A stretch of DNA of 35,133 nucleotides from Dehalococcoidia bacterium (GTDB lineage: Bacteria; Chloroflexota; Dehalococcoidia; SHYB01; SHYL01), in the NCBI GenBank assembly GCA_009692825.1, contig SHYL01000009.1:1-35133 (forward strand), read 5' to 3'. The notes under the pieces were generated by a model. It was not told where the DNA came from, ran no database searches, and worked only from the letters and a program-made list of their open reading frames with translations. The translations under genes were made by a program, and so were the position numbers. Of the stretch, positions 24,806-32,772 are shown piece by piece. Numbering within the stretch: position 1 is the stretch's first letter; each line of letters opens with the position of its first letter.

Positions 24806-25662
24806 TTCTTTTTCGATGACTGTTCTGTGCGTTGCTCTTGCGTGACTGCTGATGGGGTTTCCAGTCTCGCCCTTAGCACAAATATAGGCACTAAAACGAT
24901 TATTAGGATGAGCGTTATCAAATGAGCTTGCTGGAATTGGCTAAATTTTATTGGGTCGGCTCGCATGAACTGGATGCCGAAGCGCCAGAGCGAATAACCA
25001 AGCACTCCAAGTACCATGACCATGCCGGCGGGCCGAAGCCTGCCGATAAGCTTAAAACATACGAATGCAAGCAAGAGGTCGAAGATAAACTCATATCCTG
25101 TTACGGGATGCTGAGCAAAGGCAACACCCCTATTGGCAAAGTCGTAATAGTAGGTAACGTTTATATTGGCAGGGTTCGTATAAACGACCCCCCATGGTAA
25201 CGATGTGGCTTTTGCAAAATGCTCTCCATTAATGACATCGCCTATTCGACCAAGCGCCATGCCTACAAGCATTCCAGGAGCTACGGCATCCGCCAGATTG
25301 CCAATCTTTAGCTTCATCGCACGCGCAGCAATAAATCCACCCGCTATACCAAAGGTCAATCCACCAAGAAGGGCGATCCCTCCCTGCCATACTTTGAAAA
25401 TATCCTGCGGATGACTTAAATAGAGGCTCCATTTATCCAGTACATGAACAATCTTTGCGCCGACTATTCCCGCCGGGATCGCCCAGAGCGCAATCGAATA
25501 AACTGAGTCCTCATCAGCAAGCGACTTCTTTTTGGCGATCCAGGCTGTCATGTAAACCGCGATCGCAATACCAATAAATCCGAAGAGGCTGTGCCAGGTG
25601 AGTGTAAAACCGCCAGCATCTATGATGTTAGGGCTCATCCCAATCTTGATTTCTTTAAGCAA
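24802..25662 (-). CDS. lgt: Prolipoprotein diacylglyceryl transferase
   Basis: Lgt attaches diacylglycerol to the lipobox cysteine of prolipoproteins. The 286-residue protein has seven likely membrane segments, the N-terminal TWHSLFGFIGIAIA, GGIALLGGLTFGI, and the signature GMALGRIGDVINGEHFAK with its essential arginine. The start is probably the TTG at 25660-25662, with GGAG ten bases upstream; an ATG at 25638 (MSPNIIDAGGF) is possible but lacks a good binding site. First gene of a four-gene operon with the glutaredoxin-like gene, ccdA and tlpA. Confidence 0.93.
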   Translation of the reverse strand: MLKEIKIGMSPNIIDAGGFTLTWHSLFGFIGIAIAVYMTAWIAKKKSLADEDSVYSIALWAIPAGIVGAKIVHVLDKWSLYLSHPQDIFKVWQGGIALLGGLTFGIAGGFIAARAMKLKIGNLADAVAPGMLVGMALGRIGDVINGEHFAKATSLPWGVVYTNPANINVTYYYDFANRGVAFAQHPVTGYEFIFDLLLAFVCFKLIGRLRPAGMVMVLGVLGYSLWRFGIQFMRADPIKFSQFQQAHLITLILIIVLVPIFVLRARLETPSAVTQEQRTEQSSKKK

Positions 25663-25694
25663 CGAACACTCCTACAAATAGACGTATGCGTGAA

Positions 25695-25700
25695 ATTATA
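25695..25700 (-). promoter_or_regulatory. -10 box of the lgt operon
   Basis: A perfect TATAAT on the minus strand, 32 bases before the lgt TTG. No good -35 box is present (AAACTG at the 17-base position). Confidence 0.4.
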
Positions 25701-25836
25701 CGGCGATTGTGAATTTCCAGTTTGACTTGAAGTTGACAGAATCAGTTGTGTTAAAATTACCCCACTCAATCGCCTGTTAGCTGGAATTACTTGTGCCTTC
25801 GCCATATACAAAGCTCTAAAGCTCAGGAGAGTGTAA

Positions 25837-26733
25837 GTGAAAGAAAGCATCGACAGTTTCTTGAATTACCTGACCGTCGAAAAAGGTCTTTCGAACAACA
25901 CGATATCTGCTTATAGGAACGACCTGACTCAATTGAGCGAATTTTTAGCGAACGGGGATAATAAACGGGTGACGTGGCCCACAGTAGACAGGCCCACGCT
26001 TTCTTCTTTCGTACTGAGTATGGGAAACAAGGCTCCAACAACTGTCGCACGAAAGATAGCGGCAGTGAAAGCGTTTTACGGTTTTATGGTTAATGAAGGG
26101 CGTGTATCCAGCGACCCGACTGATGGAATCACATCTCCCAAAATAGGCAGACCTCTACCAAAACCCCTGACCATCGATGAAGTGAAACGATTATTAGAAG
26201 CCATGGCCAGTAAGAACTCACCTGATGGCAAGCGCGATAAGGCTATGATCGAATTGATGTACGCTACGGGTATGCGAGTCTCCGAACTGGTTTCGCTAAA
26301 TGTCGATGACGTGAACCTTACACCCGGCACTGCCAGCTTGAAATGCACAGGTAAGGGCTCGAAGCAGCGCATCATACCTATCCATGACCAGGCCGCTCAA
26401 TGGGTATCCAAGTACATAAACGAGGGCCGCAGCCTGCTTAACGCCGATTCTGCGCAGCAAGCGTTGTTCCTGAATCAAAGAGGCGAGAGGCTAACGAGAC
26501 AGGGGTTCTGGCTCATACTCAAACATTACGCACAAGAGACGGATATTAAATCTGAAATAACGCCGCATATACTGCGGCACAGTTTTGCGACCCACATGCT
26601 CAGGGGAGGCGCATCGCTGCGCCATGTCCAGGAGCTACTTGGCCACGCCAATATATCGACCACCCAAGTCTACACTCACCTTACCAACGAACACGTTAAG
26701 GAAGAGTACGACAAAGCGCATCCCCGCGCATAG
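25837..26733 (+). CDS. xerD: Tyrosine recombinase XerC/XerD
   Basis: A 298-residue site-specific tyrosine recombinase that resolves chromosome dimers at dif. The N-terminal SAM-like DNA-binding domain is SIDSFLNYLTVEKGLSNNTI through VARKIAAVKAFYGFM. The catalytic set is complete: Arg in YATGMRVSEL (about residue 147), Lys in CTGKGSKQRIIP, His and Arg in HILRHSFATH (about 244-247), His in LLGHANIST (about 270) and Tyr in QVYTHLT (about 278). Length and ALGD-type order fit the Xer group rather than phage integrases, but XerC versus XerD cannot be settled. GTG start with AGGAGA nine bases upstream. A TTGACA (25733-25738) lies upstream without a well-spaced -10. Confidence 0.93.
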   Translation: MKESIDSFLNYLTVEKGLSNNTISAYRNDLTQLSEFLANGDNKRVTWPTVDRPTLSSFVLSMGNKAPTTVARKIAAVKAFYGFMVNEGRVSSDPTDGITSPKIGRPLPKPLTIDEVKRLLEAMASKNSPDGKRDKAMIELMYATGMRVSELVSLNVDDVNLTPGTASLKCTGKGSKQRIIPIHDQAAQWVSKYINEGRSLLNADSAQQALFLNQRGERLTRQGFWLILKHYAQETDIKSEITPHILRHSFATHMLRGGASLRHVQELLGHANISTTQVYTHLTNEHVKEEYDKAHPRA

Positions 26734-26813
26734 CAAGAACAAAACAGATCTGCGCGCCATTGCCAGATCGGAGCGATTGAGCGTAAGTCCGGCAAGGGAT
26801 AGCAAATCTGCCC

Positions 26814-26841
26814 TTGACATCAGGCCGTTGGATACTAGAAT
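26814..26841 (+). promoter_or_regulatory. Promoter of the 5S rRNA gene
   Basis: A perfect TTGACA (26814-26819) and TAGAAT (26836-26841), 16 bases apart. The expected start, about seven bases on, coincides with the 5' end of the 5S RNA, so no precursor leader would be needed. Confidence 0.75.
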
Positions 26842-26848
26842 CTATTTA

Positions 26849-26967
26849 CCCTGGTGGCTAGAGCGGAGTGGCTCCACCCGTTCCCTTTCCGAACACGGAA
26901 GTGAAACGCTCCAGCGCAGACGATACTGAGCCGGGAACGGCTTGCGGAAAATATGCCGCCGCCAGGT
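26849..26967 (+). rRNA. rrf: 5S ribosomal RNA
   Basis: About 119 bases with the 5S fold. The ends pair: CCTGGTGGC (26850-26858) with GCCGCCAGG (26958-26966). The internal landmarks are CCACCCGTTCCCTTTCCGAA (helix II/III loop), ACACGGAAGTGAAAC, and a GATACTGAGC segment with the GGGAACGGC hairpin. There is no 16S or 23S gene in the window; it stands alone between a Xer gene and rpsA, with its own promoter. Ends are approximate by a base or two. Confidence 0.93.
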
Positions 26968-27015
26968 TTTAAAATCTCCCGGGGTTAACTCAATCCAAAC
27001 TACTCGTTGATCCTC

Positions 27016-27044
27016 TTTACACTCATTTGTAATGCACGTATACT
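27016..27044 (+). promoter_or_regulatory. Promoter of rpsA (leaderless)
   Basis: TTTACA (27016-27021) and TATACT (27039-27044) are 17 bases apart. The expected start point, six or seven bases after the -10 box, falls on the A of the ATG at 27051. No ribosome binding site precedes that ATG. Confidence 0.6.
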
Positions 27045-27050
27045 TTTCAT

Positions 27051-28244
27051 ATGGTTGCTCATGTCTTTAACACACCAGATGAGACTGGAATGTGGAAGCT
27101 TCTTGAGCAAAGCGAGGATACCAGGCCGCCTCGACCCGGCGAAGCTCGAGAGGGTACGATTGTCCGAATCTCACCCGACTCTCTCCTGGTAAACATAGGC
27201 CTCAAAGCCGACGGCATAATCCCACCAACCGAAATGCGTTCACTCACGCCAGAAATGCTTTCAGCAATGAAGCTTGGCGAAGCCATCACTGTAACAGTCG
27301 TTGACTCGGAAAATAAAGAGGGACAGGTTGTACTCTCATGGGACAGGGCCAGAATCGAAAGAGACTGGGACGATATTAAGAGCGTTTCTGAAACCGGCCA
27401 GACAGTCAAATGTAAGGTTACCGGATATAACAGGGGTGGTCTTGTAGCTTACGTGGGTAACATTCAGGGCTTTATTCCGTTATCACAACTATCCAGCGCA
27501 CCAAAAGCAGATGCCCCCGACGATACCGGCGCATACCTGGCGCCTATGATCGGCAAGATATTAACAACGAAGGTACTGGAGATTAACAGGCTGCGCAACC
27601 GGGTAGTTCTCTCTGAGAGGCAGGCCTCACAGGAAAACAGGGCACAGCAAAAGGACCGATTGCTAAAAGAGCTGGAGGTCGGCAAAACAGTAAAGGGCAA
27701 AGTCAGCGGCATCTCCAGTTTTGGAGTTTTCGTAAACCTTGGCGGAGCCAATGGCTTAATACACATATCCGAGCTTGCATGGGAACAGGTTAAGAACCCA
27801 GAAGATATGGTGAAGGTGGGAGATGAGATAGAAGTCTACGTCCTTAAAATTGACGTGGATACTAAAAAGATAGCTTTGAGCCTCAAGAGAACCCAGCAGG
27901 AGCCGTGGGCATTGGCGGAGGGAAAATACAAGGAAGGTCAGCTGGTAAACGCAACTATCACAAGACTTACAAATTTCGGTGCATTTGCTAAGCTTGATAG
28001 TGGGATGGAAGGTTTGATACATATCTCGGAATTGTCCGAGAAGCGGGTAACCAATCCCAATGAGGTAGTCAAAGAGGGAGACGCTGTAACACTAAAGTTA
28101 TTGAAAGTGGAGCCTGATAAACGCAGAATGGCGTTAAGCCTGCGTCAGGCAGCAGAAGAACAGGCAGTAGCCTCGTACCGGGCAAGCCTCCAAACGGATG
28201 ACAAGCAGAAGTCCTTAGAGACGGGAGTAACGAATAATGGCTAG
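27051..28244 (+). CDS. rpsA: 30S ribosomal protein S1
   Basis: A 397-residue S1 protein with four S1/OB repeats, at about residues 32-100, 117-188, 205-273 and 290-357. It is shorter than the six-repeat E. coli form and like that of many Gram-positive-type bacteria. Repeats three and four have the complete pattern: [32 protein letters not shown] and [29 protein letters not shown]1 binds mRNA on the small subunit and helps initiation at structured sites; the last two repeats are best preserved. No purine-rich binding site precedes the ATG and the promoter suggests a leaderless message. It overlaps clpC by eight bases. Confidence 0.95.
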   Translation: MVAHVFNTPDETGMWKLLEQSEDTRPPRPGEAREGTIVRISPDSLLVNIGLKADGIIPPTEMRSLTPEMLSAMKLGEAITVTVVDSENKEGQVVLSWDRARIERDWDDIKSVSETGQTVKCKVTGYNRGGLVAYVGNIQGFIPLSQLSSAPKADAPDDTGAYLAPMIGKILTTKVLEINRLRNRVVLSERQASQENRAQQKDRLLKELEVGKTVKGKVSGISSFGVFVNLGGANGLIHISELAWEQVKNPEDMVKVGDEIEVYVLKIDVDTKKIALSLKRTQQEPWALAEGKYKEGQLVNATITRLTNFGAFAKLDSGMEGLIHISELSEKRVTNPNEVVKEGDAVTLKLLKVEPDKRRMALSLRQAAEEQAVASYRASLQTDDKQKSLETGVTNNG

Positions 28245-30720
28245 CAGATTTGAAAAGTTTTCTGAACGCGCGAGACGTGTCCTCTCATTGGCTCAAGAAG
28301 AGGCGCAGCACTTTAACCACAATTACATTGGGACAGAGCATATCCTGTTGGGCCTCGTAAGAGAAACTGAAGGCGTGGCCGCACGTGTGCTCTCAAATCT
28401 TGGCGTGGAGCTAAGCAAAGTACGGTCAGCCGTTGAATTTATTATCGGCCGCGGCGAAAAAGCAGTACCTGGTGAAATTGGCCTTACACCACGCGCCAAG
28501 AAGGTTATTGAGCTCGCCGTTGATGAAGCGAGGCGTCTTAACCACAATTACATAGGCACTGAGCACCTTCTTATAGGCCTCATGCGTGAGGGTGAAGGTG
28601 TGGCAGCCGGCGTGCTCGAAAGTCTCAACGTGAACCTCGAAAAGGTCCGCGGGGAGACGAACCGCATATTGAACCAGACCATGGGCAGCCACCCTGCAAC
28701 CAGCACTCCGTCAGGCCGCGTCTCTACTAGGACACCAACCCTTGACCAGCTGGGCATAGACCTGACCAACGCTGCACGTAGCGGCAAGCTTGACCCTGTC
28801 ATCGGCCGCTCAAAGGAAATAGAGCGAGTCATCCAAATCCTGAGCCGCAGGACGAAAAACAACCCCGTGCTCATCGGCGAACCTGGGGTAGGCAAGACAG
28901 CGATAGTCGAGGCGCTTGCGCACCGCATCATAGCGGCAGACGTACCCGAGACGCTTCACGGCAAACGACTTGTGACGCTCGATATGGGTGCGCTTGTTGC
29001 GGGCACAAAGTACAGGGGCGAATTTGAAGAACGACTGAAAAAGGTCATCGAAGAGATCAAGAACTCAGGCAACTGCATACTCTTCATCGACGAGATGCAC
29101 ACGATGGTAGGCGCCGGCGCTGCTGAAGGCGCTGTAGACGCTGCCAACATCCTGAAGCCTTCGCTCTCACGCGGTGAGCTTCAGACGATCGGCGCAACAA
29201 CGCTGGATGAGTACCGCAAGTACGTCGAGCGTGATGCCGCACTCGAGAGACGCTTCCAGCCGGTAATGGTCGGGGAGCCCTCTGTTGAAGACACTGTCTT
29301 GATCCTCAAGGGCATCAAGGAAAGATATGAAATTCACCACAAGCTCACGATCACCGACGAGGCCATCAAGGCTGCAGCTGAGCTTGCCGCACGGTTTATC
29401 GCGGACAGGTTCCTGCCTGATAAAGCTATAGACCTGATAGACGAAGCGTCATCGAGAGTCCGCATCAGAAGCGCCGTTACACCCATGTCCGTCAAAGAGG
29501 CCAGCAAAGCGCTTGAGACGGTACGCAGGGAAAAAGACGAAGCTATCGCGGGCCAGCAATATGAGTTTGCGGCTGAGTTGCGTGACAGAGAGCTGAAGCT
29601 GTCTGAGAAACTCGAAAAGATCGAGCATGACTGGCAAGCTGGACACGATAAAGAAAAGCCTATCGTTACTGAAGAAGATATAGCTGAAGTCGTCAGCATG
29701 TGGACAGGCATTCCTGTAAAAAGATTGGCCACCGAAGAAACGGCACGTCTCTTGCACATGGAAGATGCCCTGCACAAGCGCATCATCGGACAAGACGAGG
29801 CTATCGAGGCCATATCGAAATCTGTGCGCAGAGCTAGAGCAGGACTCAAAGACCCGCGCAAACCTATGGGCAGCTTCATATTCCTAGGCCCGACCGGCGT
29901 AGGTAAAACCGAACTAGTGCGTGCTCTATCTGAATTCATGTTTGGCAGCGATGAAGCGCTCATCCGACTCGACATGTCAGAGTTCATGGAGCGCCACACG
30001 GTCGCAAGACTGGTCGGCGCCCCTCCTGGGTATGTCGGGTATGACGAGGGCGGCCAGCTGACAGAAGCGGTACGCAGAAAGTCCTACGCGTGCATACTGC
30101 TGGATGAGATCGAAAAAGCTCACCCGGACGTATTCAACATACTTCTGCAAATCTTTGATGACGGTCATCTGACCGACGCAAAGGGACGCAAAGTGGACTT
30201 CCGCAACACGATCATAATAATGACCAGCAATATCGGCGCGGAATTGATTCGCAAAGGAACTTCTCTGGGATTCAACGTGAAGACTGACGAGACGAAGAAC
30301 CAGCAGCAGCTCTATGAGGATATGAAAGAAAAGGTCGTGAACGAGGTTAAGAAGACGTTCAGGCCTGAGTTCCTGAACAGAATCGATGGAATAGTCGTAT
30401 TCCACAGCCTTAACAGGGACCACATCAGGAGCATCGTAGACCTGGCGCTGAAGAACGTCCAGAAGAACCTCGAGAAAAAGGGCGTATCAATAGAAGTCAG
30501 CGTTGCGGCGAAGGATCACCTCGGTGAAAAAGGTTACGACAGCCAGTATGGCGCGAGACCTCTTGCCAGGGTTATCCAGAACCTTATAGAGGACCCGCTA
30601 AGTGAAATGTTGCTGCAAGGCAAGTTTACAGTTGGCGACAAAGTCTCTATTGACATGGTGGATGACAAGATTGACATCAAGAAGAAAGAGCAGCCTGCGC
30701 TTGCCAGCACTAGCGCGTAG
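28237..30720 (+). CDS. clpC: ATP-dependent Clp protease ATPase subunit ClpC
   Basis: An 827-residue AAA+ unfoldase that feeds ClpP. Two N-terminal Clp repeats (residues about 3-70 and 80-145) share the duplicated NHNYIGTEH motif. AAA-1 has Walker A GEPGVGKT (about 213) and Walker [14 protein letters not shown]-type coiled coil ([17 protein letters not shown], about 444-463) distinguishes ClpC from ClpA. AAA-2 has GPTGVGKTE (about 551), [12 protein letters not shown] and the C-terminal [10 protein letters not shown] sensor 2 arm; DGILF-type ClpP-binding loop sequence is seen near LGFNVK. The ATG overlaps the rpsA stop by eight bases, so translation is coupled. A strong terminator follows. Confidence 0.96.
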   Translation: MASRFEKFSERARRVLSLAQEEAQHFNHNYIGTEHILLGLVRETEGVAARVLSNLGVELSKVRSAVEFIIGRGEKAVPGEIGLTPRAKKVIELAVDEARRLNHNYIGTEHLLIGLMREGEGVAAGVLESLNVNLEKVRGETNRILNQTMGSHPATSTPSGRVSTRTPTLDQLGIDLTNAARSGKLDPVIGRSKEIERVIQILSRRTKNNPVLIGEPGVGKTAIVEALAHRIIAADVPETLHGKRLVTLDMGALVAGTKYRGEFEERLKKVIEEIKNSGNCILFIDEMHTMVGAGAAEGAVDAANILKPSLSRGELQTIGATTLDEYRKYVERDAALERRFQPVMVGEPSVEDTVLILKGIKERYEIHHKLTITDEAIKAAAELAARFIADRFLPDKAIDLIDEASSRVRIRSAVTPMSVKEASKALETVRREKDEAIAGQQYEFAAELRDRELKLSEKLEKIEHDWQAGHDKEKPIVTEEDIAEVVSMWTGIPVKRLATEETARLLHMEDALHKRIIGQDEAIEAISKSVRRARAGLKDPRKPMGSFIFLGPTGVGKTELVRALSEFMFGSDEALIRLDMSEFMERHTVARLVGAPPGYVGYDEGGQLTEAVRRKSYACILLDEIEKAHPDVFNILLQIFDDGHLTDAKGRKVDFRNTIIIMTSNIGAELIRKGTSLGFNVKTDETKNQQQLYEDMKEKVVNEVKKTFRPEFLNRIDGIVVFHSLNRDHIRSIVDLALKNVQKNLEKKGVSIEVSVAAKDHLGEKGYDSQYGARPLARVIQNLIEDPLSEMLLQGKFTVGDKVSIDMVDDKIDIKKKEQPALASTSA

Positions 30721-30743
30721 TCCAAAGCTTACCTATTAACACT

Positions 30744-30775
30744 AAAGGGTCGGAGAATTCTCCGACCCTTTTCTT
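30744..30775 (+). terminator. Rho-independent terminator after clpC
   Basis: A perfect 12-bp stem, AAAGGGTCGGAG with its complement CTCCGACCCTTT, around an AATT loop (30756-30759), followed by TTCTT. It is 23 bases after the clpC stop and ends 12 bases before the radA ATG. Being a palindrome, it could also act on the other strand, but no minus-strand gene ends here. Confidence 0.85.
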
Positions 30776-30787
30776 ATCACTAGCGGA

Positions 30788-32191
30788 ATGAATATGCAAA
30801 AACGCAATCGGTCCAAATCCACATACGTATGCCAGCAATGCGGAGCCAAAAGCCCTAAACCGTCCGGCCGGTGCTCTTACTGCGGCGCGTGGGAAAGTAT
30901 AGTCGAGACGCTTGAGCGTGACGATAAGGGAAACCGCAGCTGGACCGGTCCCGGCAAGAATTCAGGCCCTTCAGCAGCCCTGGAGTTGTCATCGATCAGC
31001 ACAGAGAGCCACCCAAGGGTAAAACTACCGTTCCCTGAGGTCAACAGAGTGCTTGGCGGAGGCCTTGTGTCCGGAAGCCTCGTGCTCGTAGGCGGAGACC
31101 CCGGAATCGGCAAATCTACGCTTCTTTTGCAAATAGCGGGCGCCATAGCTGATTCGGGCAAGACCGCATTCTATGTGACGGGCGAGGAGTCGGCCCACCA
31201 GGTTCGGCTGAGAGCCCAGCGTCTGGGCATCGGCGGCGACAAAATTTTCATTTTGCCTGAAACTAACCTGACAGCGATATTAGAATCCCTGGATAAGGCA
31301 AAGCCTGCACTGGCAATAATAGATTCAATACAAACTACACAGGCCGAAGAGCTGGAATCTACACCCGGCAGCGTAGGGCAGGTAAGGGAATGCACCCTAA
31401 GGCTGATGCAGTGGGCAAAGAGCCAGAATGTTCCTGTTCTCCTGGCCGGCCACGTCACAAAAGACGGCGCGATCGCAGGACCGCGTGTGCTGGAGCATAT
31501 GGTTGATGTAGTGCTTTACCTCGAAGGCGAGCAGTCCGGTAATTTCAGGCTGTTGCGCTCGGTTAAAAATAGGTTTGGTTCCACGAATGAGATAGGCATA
31601 TTTGAAATGCAGGGGAGCGGACTGGTAGAGGTAGAGAATCCGTCAGCCGCACTCTTATCGGAACGCCCCGCATCGACACCCGGAACTATCGTTGTGCCCA
31701 CCATCGAAGGGACCCGGCCGCTGCTGGTGGAGATACAGGCGCTGGCAAACCCAACAACTTACAGCATGCCCAGGCGGACCGCCTCAGGCCTGGATGCTAA
31801 CAGGCTCATTATGATTTGCGCGCTGCTCAGCAGGAGAGCAGGCCTGCCGATAGGCGGCATGGATGTGATCGCTAACGTTGCCGGAGGCATAAGGGTGGAT
31901 GAGCCCGCAGTAGACCTGGGGATAGCGCTGGCCATAGCTTCCAGTGCCCGCAATGCGCCCATAGCTGAAGGTATGGCAGTCTTTGGAGAGCTTGGGCTGG
32001 CTGGAGAACTGCGATCCGTCAGCTCGCCCGAAAGGCGCATAGACGAGGCGGTAAGCATGGGGTTTCGTTCCGTGCTGGTGCCGGCAACTTCTAAAATAGC
32101 CAAAAGGAACGGCATCGAGATATTGAGAGCTTCATCAATCCGGGAGGCGATTGCGATTACACTCAAACACCCATTAAATGAGCGCGAATAA
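30788..32191 (+). CDS. radA: DNA repair protein RadA
   Basis: A 467-residue RadA/Sms, a RecA-like branch-migration helicase of recombination. The N-terminal zinc finger CQQCGAKSPKPSGRCSYCG (about residues 14-33) is followed by the RecA-like ATPase with Walker A GGDPGIGKST (about 101-110), the TGEESAHQVRLRAQRL segment, Walker B LAIIDSIQT, and the RadA-specific KNRFG motif (about 260). The C-terminal Lon-like domain ends with FGELGLAGELRSV. A second in-frame ATG lies two codons later (30794); neither has a strong binding site. The clpC terminator ends 12 bases upstream, so radA needs read-through or a promoter inside or before that hairpin. Confidence 0.95.
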   Translation: MNMQKRNRSKSTYVCQQCGAKSPKPSGRCSYCGAWESIVETLERDDKGNRSWTGPGKNSGPSAALELSSISTESHPRVKLPFPEVNRVLGGGLVSGSLVLVGGDPGIGKSTLLLQIAGAIADSGKTAFYVTGEESAHQVRLRAQRLGIGGDKIFILPETNLTAILESLDKAKPALAIIDSIQTTQAEELESTPGSVGQVRECTLRLMQWAKSQNVPVLLAGHVTKDGAIAGPRVLEHMVDVVLYLEGEQSGNFRLLRSVKNRFGSTNEIGIFEMQGSGLVEVENPSAALLSERPASTPGTIVVPTIEGTRPLLVEIQALANPTTYSMPRRTASGLDANRLIMICALLSRRAGLPIGGMDVIANVAGGIRVDEPAVDLGIALAIASSARNAPIAEGMAVFGELGLAGELRSVSSPERRIDEAVSMGFRSVLVPATSKIAKRNGIEILRASSIREAIAITLKHPLNERE

Positions 32192-32232
32192 GCCGATATT
32201 TACCAGTACAAAGTGTTTATTTTGAAGCAGTC

Positions 32233-32261
32233 TTGCTAAGACTTTACGCCCAACTTATAAT
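32233..32261 (+). promoter_or_regulatory. Promoter of the tRNA-Thr/tRNA-Tyr unit
   Basis: TTGCTA (32233-32238) and a perfect TATAAT (32256-32261) are 17 bases apart. The start would lie about 85 bases before the first tRNA. Confidence 0.6.
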
Positions 32262-32352
32262 TTCAAGCACGTCTTTATCTTTTCCCCGTCAGGCTCAGAT
32301 AATAGCGTGTGCCTTTTTGAATACTTAACGAAAGGAATCAAGTTAATAGTCT

Positions 32353-32427
32353 GCCCGTGTAGCTCAATGGCAGAGCAATGGTTTTGTAAACCATAGGTTG
32401 TGGGTTCAAATCCCTCCGCGGGCTCCA
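32353..32427 (+). tRNA. tRNA-Thr (TGT anticodon)
   Basis: A 75-base tRNA with encoded CCA. The acceptor stem GCCCGTG pairs with CGCGGGC. The D arm has GCTC/GAGC, and the anticodon arm ATGGT-TTTGTAA-ACCAT places TGT at 32385-32387. The T arm GTGGG-TTCAAAT-CCCTC has one T-T mismatch in its second pair, a minor oddity. First of the tRNA-Thr, Tyr, Thr, tuf series. Confidence 0.93.
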
Positions 32428-32456
32428 CTAAGAGCTCCGCAGACTAGCGGCTTCAC

Positions 32457-32544
32457 GGAGGGATGGGTGAGCGGTTAATACCAACAGACTGTAAATCTGT
32501 CGCCTGAAATGGCTACGCAGGTTCGAATCCTGCTCCCTCCACCA
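32457..32544 (+). tRNA. tRNA-Tyr (GTA anticodon)
   Basis: An 88-base class II tRNA with encoded CCA. Acceptor GGAGGGA pairs with TCCCTCC; the anticodon arm ACAGA-CTGTAAA-TCTGT places GTA at 32491-32493. A long variable arm, expected for bacterial tRNA-Tyr, follows (CGCCTGAAATGGC), then the T arm GCAGG-TTCGAAT-CCTGC. Confidence 0.95.
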
Positions 32545-32627
32545 CAAAAAGACACGAAGTTGTATAATTGCAGCATTCCAGGGAACTTTATATAGCTGAA
32601 TTGTGTCAAAAAATAGCTTCTAGAGGC

Positions 32628-32655
32628 TAGACGCGCTTCAATTTAATAGTAAAAT
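32628..32655 (+). promoter_or_regulatory. Possible promoter of tRNA-Thr(GGT)-tuf
   Basis: TAGACG (32628-32633) and TAAAAT (32650-32655), 16 bases apart, about 13 bases ahead of the expected start and 20 bases before the tRNA. Useful as a second entry point in the 130-base gap between tRNA-Tyr and this tRNA; the -35 match is only four of six. Confidence 0.4.
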
Positions 32656-32674
32656 CTTTTTGATTTAGGCTCAG

Positions 32675-32750
32675 GCCCAGATAGCTCAGTTGGTAGAGCA
32701 CGTTCTTGGTAAGAACGAGGTCACCAGTTCGAACCTGGTTCTGGGCTCCA
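32675..32750 (+). tRNA. tRNA-Thr (GGT anticodon)
   Basis: A 76-base tRNA with encoded CCA. Acceptor GCCCAGA pairs with TCTGGGC; D arm GCTC/GAGC; anticodon arm CGTTC-TTGGTAA-GAACG with GGT at 32708-32710; T arm ACCAG-TTCGAAC-CTGGT is perfect. tuf begins 22 bases after the CCA, so the two are probably one transcript cut by tRNA 3' processing. Confidence 0.95.
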
Positions 32751-32772
32751 TATAGAAGGAGAAAATAAGGAA

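Noticed and set aside
25733-25760. A promoter for the xer gene based on TTGACA at 25733-25738
   Set aside because: The -35 box is perfect but no -10-like hexamer lies 15-19 bases after it; TAAAAT comes after only 13 bases.
25837-26967. An integrase next to an RNA gene as a sign of an integrative element
   Set aside because: The protein fits housekeeping Xer recombinases, and no repeat of the 5S end, cargo or att-like sequence was noticed nearby.
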